Positions 14,862-19,369 of a stretch of DNA of 19,369 bases are shown here, in pieces (the stretch's first letter is position 1; the number at the start of each line of letters is the position of its first letter). The notes beneath the pieces are model-generated. The model searched no databases and was not told the DNA's origin. It saw nothing but the letters and a program-made list of their open reading frames with translations. The DNA is from Clostridiales bacterium UBA4653 (lineage in GTDB: Bacteria > Bacillota > Clostridia > Oscillospirales > CAG-272), in assembly GCA_002405565.1 (NCBI GenBank), contig DHMB01000084.1, positions 626 to 19,994 of the forward strand. Direction: 5' to 3'. Position numbers and translations under genes: made by a program.

Positions 14862-15581
14862 TTATTTCAGCTTTGATATTTCGGAGAGAACGTTATAATC
14901 CGTTCTGTCAAGCGTGATCGGCGTTACGGATATGTAGCCGTTCAGGGTTGCGTCCGTGTCAATGGCGAAATCCTTTTTGTCGACATGCACGCAGAGTCCC
15001 CTTTGGCGATATGAAAAGTCGCCCGTTTTTTCAAAGGTATCGTTATAATATCTGCCGCCCTGACGGGTGAAAAGAATTTCTTTTGCGTCTTTCGGAATGT
15101 TGACATTATAAAGCGAGGAATGCGAAAGAAGTCCGTGCTTTACGAAAAAGTCGCAGACTCTGTCAAGATGAGCTCCGACGCCGTCCAGATAATCCGGCTG
15201 GGTGGACACGGCAACAGCCGGCACGCCCTCCGCCGCCGCCTCGAATATCGCGCCGACGGTTCCGGAATAGACAATATCCGTTCCGATGTTCAGTCCGCAG
15301 TTGATTCCGGAGAGGACGAGATCAAACTTCTCTCCGAGCCCCAGCAAAGCAAACCTTACACAGTCCGCAGGGGTTGAATCGACGGCAAACGCCCGCTCCG
15401 CACCCGGAAAATCGACTTCTTTTATCTCCATTTCCGAATGAATATTTATTCCGTGACTTTTGCCGCTCTGTTCGCTTTTCGGCGCAATTACCGTCACCTC
15501 GCCGAGCCTCTTTGCCCAATTTGCGAGCACGCTTATCCCCTTTGCGCCGATACCGTCATCATTTGTCAGAAGTATTTTCAT
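14862..15581 (-). CDS. surE: SurE, 5'/3'-nucleotidase
   Basis: A 239-residue SurE. This family dephosphorylates nucleoside monophosphates, with some activity on polyphosphate. The metal-binding NDDG gives D8 and D9; Ser39 is in SEQSGKS, and Asn94 is in SGINCGLNIG, matching the family's active-site positions. The start overlaps the stop of the upstream DHH gene (ATGA at 15578-15581), indicating translational coupling. It is the last gene of a four-gene operon that includes a 5'-nuclease and two NrnA-like enzymes. It would carry out the last step, turning released nucleotides into nucleosides and phosphate. A terminator follows 12 bases later. Confidence 0.95.
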   Translation of the reverse strand: MKILLTNDDGIGAKGISVLANWAKRLGEVTVIAPKSEQSGKSHGINIHSEMEIKEVDFPGAERAFAVDSTPADCVRFALLGLGEKFDLVLSGINCGLNIGTDIVYSGTVGAIFEAAAEGVPAVAVSTQPDYLDGVGAHLDRVCDFFVKHGLLSHSSLYNVNIPKDAKEILFTRQGGRYYNDTFEKTGDFSYRQRGLCVHVDKKDFAIDTDATLNGYISVTPITLDRTDYNVLSEISKLK

Positions 15582-16567
15582 AGCCAGCCCTCGTGTGTTG
15601 ATTTGTAATCTTTAATTAGCATATCTGCGTCGGAAATGATTGAATTCATTTCTTTTTTGCTATATGCGGTGGCGCCGCTTGCGCAATCGTGCCCGCCGCC
15701 GTGATATTTTGAGGCGAGCTCGTTCACCGTCACAAAGCGTGAGCGCAGGCGAACGCGGATCGTTCCGTCGTCATTTTCAATAAACGCAAGCCAGATGATA
15801 CTGCCGCGGATAGAGTCAAGAAATGAAATTACGTTGCTTGCGTCCTCTCTTGAAAGCGAGAATTTTTCCTGCATTTTTTTATCAACGACAATATACGCAA
15901 CGCCGTTTTCCGTCATCTTTATTCTCTTATAAATATACGCCTTGAAAGCGATATAATCAAAATCTTCAAGGTACAGTCTTGCGTAAAGGGTGTCCGTGTC
16001 AATGCCCATATCCAGAAGCGCGCCGGCGCGGCGGAGAGTTTCTCCCGTCACGGAGCGGAAGCGGAAGCGACCGGAATCCGTAACCATACCGGTATAAATC
16101 GCAGTTGCGGCGGCAAGATTGATTTTCAGCTCGTCCTTGAAGGCAAGATAAAATCCCGCAATCATCTCGCAGGCGGAGGAGCGGTAATCCTCGATCCAGC
16201 AAATATCGCCGTACGGCTCTGCGACTATGTGGTGATCTATTTTTACAACCTCGCGGCAGAGAGTATAGTTCTTGTTTGAAACTCTGTCTGCCGAGCCGGT
16301 GTCGATGACTATGCAGAGCGCGTCCGCATAAAGCGAGGGATCGATATCCTCATCCTCCCCGCCGAGAAACGACACATAATCCGAATAATCCTCGTTTATC
16401 AGGTATATTTCTTTTTCGGGGAAGGTCAGCGAGAGAATTGTTTTCAGCCCGACAGTCGAGCCGACAGCGTCCCCGTCCGGACGGATATGGCGACAGATTA
16501 TTATCCTTTGATATTCCTTGATTTTGTCAAGCACAGCTTGCATTTCTTTCGTTCTTTCGACGATCAT
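15578..16567 (-). CDS. NrnA-like DHH/DHHA1 phosphoesterase (second paralogue)
   Basis: A 329-residue DHH protein resembling NrnA, which degrades 2-5 nt RNA (nanoRNase) and can hydrolyse pAp. Metal-binding residues are H27, D31 and D33 in RHIRPDGDAVGS, D89 in VIDTGS, and D111-H112-H113. The conserved TDSGRFRF follows. The C-terminal DHHA1 domain has GGGHDCASGA. The ATG at 16567 has GGAGG just upstream and overlaps the stop of the first paralogue by ATGA; its own stop overlaps the surE start the same way. It is clearly a diverged duplicate of the gene upstream. Which substrate each copy prefers cannot be told from sequence. Confidence 0.9.
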   Translation of the reverse strand: MIVERTKEMQAVLDKIKEYQRIIICRHIRPDGDAVGSTVGLKTILSLTFPEKEIYLINEDYSDYVSFLGGEDEDIDPSLYADALCIVIDTGSADRVSNKNYTLCREVVKIDHHIVAEPYGDICWIEDYRSSACEMIAGFYLAFKDELKINLAAATAIYTGMVTDSGRFRFRSVTGETLRRAGALLDMGIDTDTLYARLYLEDFDYIAFKAYIYKRIKMTENGVAYIVVDKKMQEKFSLSREDASNVISFLDSIRGSIIWLAFIENDDGTIRVRLRSRFVTVNELASKYHGGGHDCASGATAYSKKEMNSIISDADMLIKDYKSTHEGWL

Positions 16568-17508
16568 ACGCTTTCCTCCGTAAGTTTGTCAAGCTCGGTA
16601 AGCACCTGCATTGCCTCTGTTTTGTCGCGCAGGGTTGCGCCGCTTGCTTTTGCGTGTCCCCCGCCGCCGTGCGCAACGGCTACGGGGTTTATGTTGTATT
16701 TTGATGAGCGGAGCTCGCAGAGAACGCCGCTGTCGGTCTCCGTAAAGTTCGCCCAGATGTCAACACCCTTCAGGTCTGCCATCGTGCCGACCATTCCGCG
16801 CGAGACGGTGAACGTGTCGGCGCCCGCGCTTGCCAGCTCGTCTTTTGTTGTATAAATATATGCCGTACCCTTTTCCGTCTGCTTTATTTTCAGCACGAAC
16901 GAAGCGCGCAGCTTTGCCGCCGAAAGGTCGTCGGAATAAAGATTTCTGAAAAGATACGCCGTATCTATATATCCCGTCTCCATAAGGAAGGAGGCAAGGG
17001 CGAAGGTTCTGGCGTTTGTGCTGTCATAGCGGAAGCGACCGGAATCAGTCACCATTCCCGAATACAGCGCATTCGCGGCGACGGACGTAAGTTCAAGGTT
17101 ACATTCCTTTGCGAAAGCGGTTATCACTCCGCAGCAACTTTCAAAGCTCGGCTCGTCTATATCAACATCCGCAATTTCCTCGCAGAAAATGTGATGATCC
17201 ATACGGAGAATTCTCTCTGCCGTTGTATATCTTCCGTCGCTTATGAGCGACCTTGCGGAGGTGTCGAGCACGATCGCAAGAGCACCGTCATAGTATTCAT
17301 CGGGAATTACATCGGGCGTCGAACCTTCTATAAAAGCATATCTGCCCGCAGGATCACCGACGGCATAAACCTCTTTTTCGGGAAAGTTTTTCTTCAGAAG
17401 CGCCTTCATACCGACCTGACTTCCGATTGCGTCTCCGTCGGGGTTTGTGTGCCTGTGAATAATTATTCTGTTATACTTTTTTATCTCGTTTATCGCCGAT
17501 TCAAACAA
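16564..17508 (-). CDS. NrnA-like DHH/DHHA1 phosphoesterase (first paralogue)
   Basis: A 314-residue NrnA-like enzyme. Key residues are H20, D24 and D26 in RHTNPDGDAIGS, D82 in VLDTSA, D104-H105-H106, D155 in TDSGRFRY, and the DHHA1 motif GGGGHAKASGA. The start is a TTG at 17508; AGGAGG lies nine bases upstream and no in-frame ATG or GTG is nearer to it, so the TTG is well supported. It begins 20 bases after the 5'-nuclease stop and overlaps the second paralogue by ATGA. The tandem pair suggests a split of duties, for example short RNA versus pAp or cyclic-dinucleotide-derived pNpN. This split is inference. Confidence 0.9.
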   Translation of the reverse strand: MFESAINEIKKYNRIIIHRHTNPDGDAIGSQVGMKALLKKNFPEKEVYAVGDPAGRYAFIEGSTPDVIPDEYYDGALAIVLDTSARSLISDGRYTTAERILRMDHHIFCEEIADVDIDEPSFESCCGVITAFAKECNLELTSVAANALYSGMVTDSGRFRYDSTNARTFALASFLMETGYIDTAYLFRNLYSDDLSAAKLRASFVLKIKQTEKGTAYIYTTKDELASAGADTFTVSRGMVGTMADLKGVDIWANFTETDSGVLCELRSSKYNINPVAVAHGGGGHAKASGATLRDKTEAMQVLTELDKLTEESV

Positions 17509-17528
17509 TTTTGTTTTCCTCCTGTCCG

Positions 17529-18371
17529 TTATTTCAGTCCTATTGCGGAGAGCACCTCTCCCGTGCGGAAGCTACGTCCCGAAAAAGTCGCGTTCTCCGG
17601 GTCTATCGGGATTTTGCAGTCTCCTGAAAGCCTTATAAGTCTACGGTTTTTCAAAAGCCTGTCTTTCCCCTCGGATATGGCTTTCCGAAGCGATTCTTTT
17701 TCAATATTTTCGACGTTTTCCAAAAGTCCGTCAAGGGTTTTGTATGTATTTATCAGCTTTGCCGCCGTTTTTGGCCCGACTCCGGAAATTCCTTTGATAT
17801 TGTCCGAGCCGTCTCCTGTCAGACATTTGAAATCCGCATATCCGGCGGGCAATACGCCCGTTTTTGACAAAACGTAATCAATGTCGCAGATGACGCTTTT
17901 GTCCCCGCGATACCGCAAAACGCGCACATTCTCTCCTATCAGCTGGAAAAAGTCGCTGTCGTGCGAGGAGATGACAATATCATATTCGCCCGCGCAGGCT
18001 TTTGCGTAAGAAGCGATGATGTCGTCTGTCTCGCAGTCCTCGGTTTCATAGCGACGAATACCCATAAAGTCCAGCGCGGAATAGATATCCGATAGCTGCG
18101 AAAACGGGTTTTCCTCCTCCGGTACGGACGAAAAATCTGGGCGGTTTGCCTTGTAATCTGCGTCCGTTTCGGTTCTGGCGTTCTCATGCTCGCCGTCAAA
18201 AACGGCGATAATATGCGTCGGGGCGGTCATTTTTATCATCCTGATGACGGCGCCCGTAAAACCGAGGGTTCCCCAGATGCCTTTTCCGTCACTGCCCGTT
18301 ATCCTTGCGGGCATACCGAAAAACATCTGAAAGAGGAGGTTGCTGCCGTCGATTATGAGTAGTCTTTTCAT
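17529..18371 (-). CDS. Standalone 5'-3' exonuclease (PolA-type 5'-nuclease, flap-endonuclease family)
   Basis: A 280-residue protein like the 5'-nuclease domain of DNA polymerase I, as in Bacillus YpcP; it would cleave 5' ends or flaps and remove RNA primers. Acidic metal-binding residues are D8 (IIDGSN), D59 (VFDG), E114/D116/D117 (CETDD), D138 and D140 (SHDSD), and D187 and D190 (GDGSD). YKANRPDF marks the arch region. The helix-three-turn-helix is NIKGISGVGPKTAAKL (191-206). Two adjacent ATGs exist (18374 and 18371); GGAGG lies 6 bases before the second and only 3 before the first, so I take 18371. It is the first gene of the operon and has a consensus promoter upstream. Confidence 0.92.
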   Translation of the reverse strand: MKRLLIIDGSNLLFQMFFGMPARITGSDGKGIWGTLGFTGAVIRMIKMTAPTHIIAVFDGEHENARTETDADYKANRPDFSSVPEEENPFSQLSDIYSALDFMGIRRYETEDCETDDIIASYAKACAGEYDIVISSHDSDFFQLIGENVRVLRYRGDKSVICDIDYVLSKTGVLPAGYADFKCLTGDGSDNIKGISGVGPKTAAKLINTYKTLDGLLENVENIEKESLRKAISEGKDRLLKNRRLIRLSGDCKIPIDPENATFSGRSFRTGEVLSAIGLK

Positions 18372-18399
18372 CATCCGCCTCCGATTGTTTTACAAGTTT

Positions 18400-18428
18400 A
18401 TTATATCACATTCCGCCGCCTTTTGCAA
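18400..18428 (-). promoter_or_regulatory. Consensus promoter for the 5'-nuclease/NrnA/SurE operon
   Basis: On the minus strand: -35 TTGCAA (18423-18428), 17-base spacer, -10 TATAAT (18400-18405). It lies 29 bases before the start codon. Confidence 0.85.
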
Positions 18429-18441
18429 CGGTAAAAAACAC

Positions 18442-18470
18442 TTGAAAAAGCCGCCTGCGGGTGATATACT
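18442..18470 (+). promoter_or_regulatory. Promoter for the GNAT acetyltransferase gene
   Basis: -35 TTGAAA (18442-18447), 17-base spacer, -10 TATACT (18465-18470), 28 bases before the ATG at 18499. It is back to back with the minus-strand promoter; the two -35 boxes are 13 bases apart. Confidence 0.85.
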
Positions 18471-18498
18471 TATGAAAAAATAAAAAGAGGACGCAAAA

Positions 18499-18987
18499 AT
18501 GATAAATATCAGAGCCCTGCGTACAGGCGATCTCCCCGCCTGCCTTGAAATATATAATTATTACATAGAAAACACGACTTATTCGTTTGAGGAGGAGCCG
18601 CTTTCTCTCGCCGCATTTGCCGGGAGAGCGGAGAACATCTCGGCGGAATATCCGTTCATCATTGCGGAGGAGGATGGAAAAATCCTCGGTTACGCCTACC
18701 TTTCCGCCTTTTCCGATCGCACGGCATACCGCTTCACAGCCGACCTTTCGATATACCTTTCCCCTTCGTCAACGGGAAAGGGCACGGGCGGACTTCTTCT
18801 CTCGCAGATTGAATTGCTCGGACGCGCGGCGGGAATAAAAAATGTCATATCTATCATCACGGAAGAAAATTCGCCCAGCCTTGCGTTTCACAAAAAGCAC
18901 GGATATTCCGTCTGCGGCGATTTTCCGGCCGTCGGATATAAATTCGGGCGGTGGCTCGGAGTTAAATATCTTATCAAAACAATATAA
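18499..18987 (+). CDS. GNAT-family N-acetyltransferase (phosphinothricin/amino-acid acetyltransferase-like)
   Basis: A 162-residue GNAT enzyme that transfers an acetyl group from acetyl-CoA. The acetyl-CoA loop PSSTGKGTGGLLLSQI is at residues 89-104. The C-terminal part ENSPSLAFHKKHGY (123-136), followed by GRWLGVKYLIK, is typical of the Pat/YncA branch, which acts on phosphinothricin-like compounds or methionine derivatives. AGAGGA precedes the ATG. It is a single-gene unit with a clear promoter and terminator, transcribed away from the nuclease operon. A role against a toxic amino acid is possible, but the substrate is not readable from sequence. Confidence 0.88.
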   Translation: MINIRALRTGDLPACLEIYNYYIENTTYSFEEEPLSLAAFAGRAENISAEYPFIIAEEDGKILGYAYLSAFSDRTAYRFTADLSIYLSPSSTGKGTGGLLLSQIELLGRAAGIKNVISIITEENSPSLAFHKKHGYSVCGDFPAVGYKFGRWLGVKYLIKTI

Positions 18988-18990
18988 AAA

Positions 18991-19040
18991 GCCCCTTTCG
19001 GGGCACGGGCACAGAAGCGGAATTCCGCTTCTGTTTTTTT
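18991..19040 (+). terminator. Double-hairpin terminator of the GNAT gene
   Basis: A first hairpin GCCCC/GGGGC (18991-19004), then a 9-bp stem (19012-19020 with 19025-19033, loop AATT) followed by seven Ts (19034-19040). The second is a classic intrinsic terminator. Confidence 0.92.
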
Positions 19041-19369
19041 GCGAAAATAAGTGTCGCTAAATGGAACTCTTCTGCAAACATCGCTACATTATGTACTTTC
19101 TTTTTTGAAAAGAAAGTACGAAAGAAAGCAATTCGGGAAGTGTCCCGAAACCCTCTTGAAAAGTCCAAGGCGGAGCTTATCTGCCACGTCGGCTTTACCA
19201 AAGCAAAGGCGGAAGTATCGGTTCGAATCTTAAAAAGTTTTTAATTGTGCTGGGCTTTTGTGTCTGCGTTGACGGAAGAAAGCAAGAGCTTTTTCTTTAT
19301 CATGCATTGCAACGCCCGTTTGCGCAGACAATAGAATATTTGCACAAAACCAATAACCGAAGTTTCTTT
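19041..19369. other. Non-coding end of the window with two strong hairpins
   Basis: No convincing gene is seen in 329 bases. It holds a 12-bp hairpin (19093-19104 with 19108-19119) of the GTACTTTCTTTT type, then a 7-bp hairpin (19132-19138 with 19143-19149). Further on, an 8-bp inverted pair TGTCTGCG/CGCAGACA (19261-19268, 19323-19330) is present. The open frame from 19051 lacks a ribosome binding site and is not supported. Confidence 0.5.

Noticed and set aside
19200..19245. A tRNA fragment, because of a T-loop-like GGTTCGAATC.
   Set aside because: No acceptor, anticodon or D arm can be paired around it.

Overview
The window looks like a chromosomal segment of a Gram-positive, anaerobic, gut-type clostridium (Oscillospiraceae-like; this is inference). 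Pointers are the strong Shine-Dalgarno sites, TTG and GTG starts, a SpoII/Rsb-type partner-switching module, an NHLM-type RiPP exporter with Nif11-type leaders, and a SPASM radical SAM maturase. Exact taxonomy cannot be read from the sequence.

Region 1 (1-3489) is regulatory. After the end of a probable TetR-type regulator come a STAS anti-sigma factor antagonist, a membrane-bound SpoIIE-type PP2C phosphatase with a 5TM-LYT-like sensor, and an RsbW/SpoIIAB-like kinase. No sigma factor is visible. Region 2 (3532-8413) is an export machine: a very short HlyD-like adaptor, an ABC transporter with a C39 double-glycine peptidase, and a second ABC transporter without the peptidase site. Region 3 (8502-11810) is the RiPP cargo and its maturase: four Nif11-leader precursors with near-identical leaders and very different, mostly Cys-rich cores, a hairpin, a radical SAM/SPASM enzyme, and a 70-residue double-glycine protein with a zinc-ribbon-like Cys pattern. 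A strong terminator follows. All these genes read on the + strand in one direction, so the simplest reading is a regulated operon: the phosphatase senses something, the STAS/kinase pair relays it, the precursors are modified by the radical SAM enzyme, then cleaved and exported.

Region 4 (11913-14861) is mixed, on the minus strand: a gene-poor stretch, an XRE regulator with a long helical C-terminus, a class I methyltransferase whose normal start codon appears to have been lost, a four-helix-bundle protein with its own good promoter, an unusual array of eight consecutive small hairpins, and tRNA-Gln(UUG) with a consensus promoter.

Region 5 (14862-18470, minus) is a tight operon for nucleic-acid turnover: a 5'-nuclease, two tandem NrnA-like DHH phosphoesterases, and SurE, joined by short gaps or ATGA overlaps. 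A divergent + strand GNAT acetyltransferase follows, with its own promoter and terminator. The last 330 bases hold hairpins but no convincing gene.

The most interesting parts are the RiPP locus (divergent Cys-rich cores, one shortened core, a shared YEKGLW tail and the dedicated partner-switch control) and the hairpin array beside the four-helix-bundle gene.
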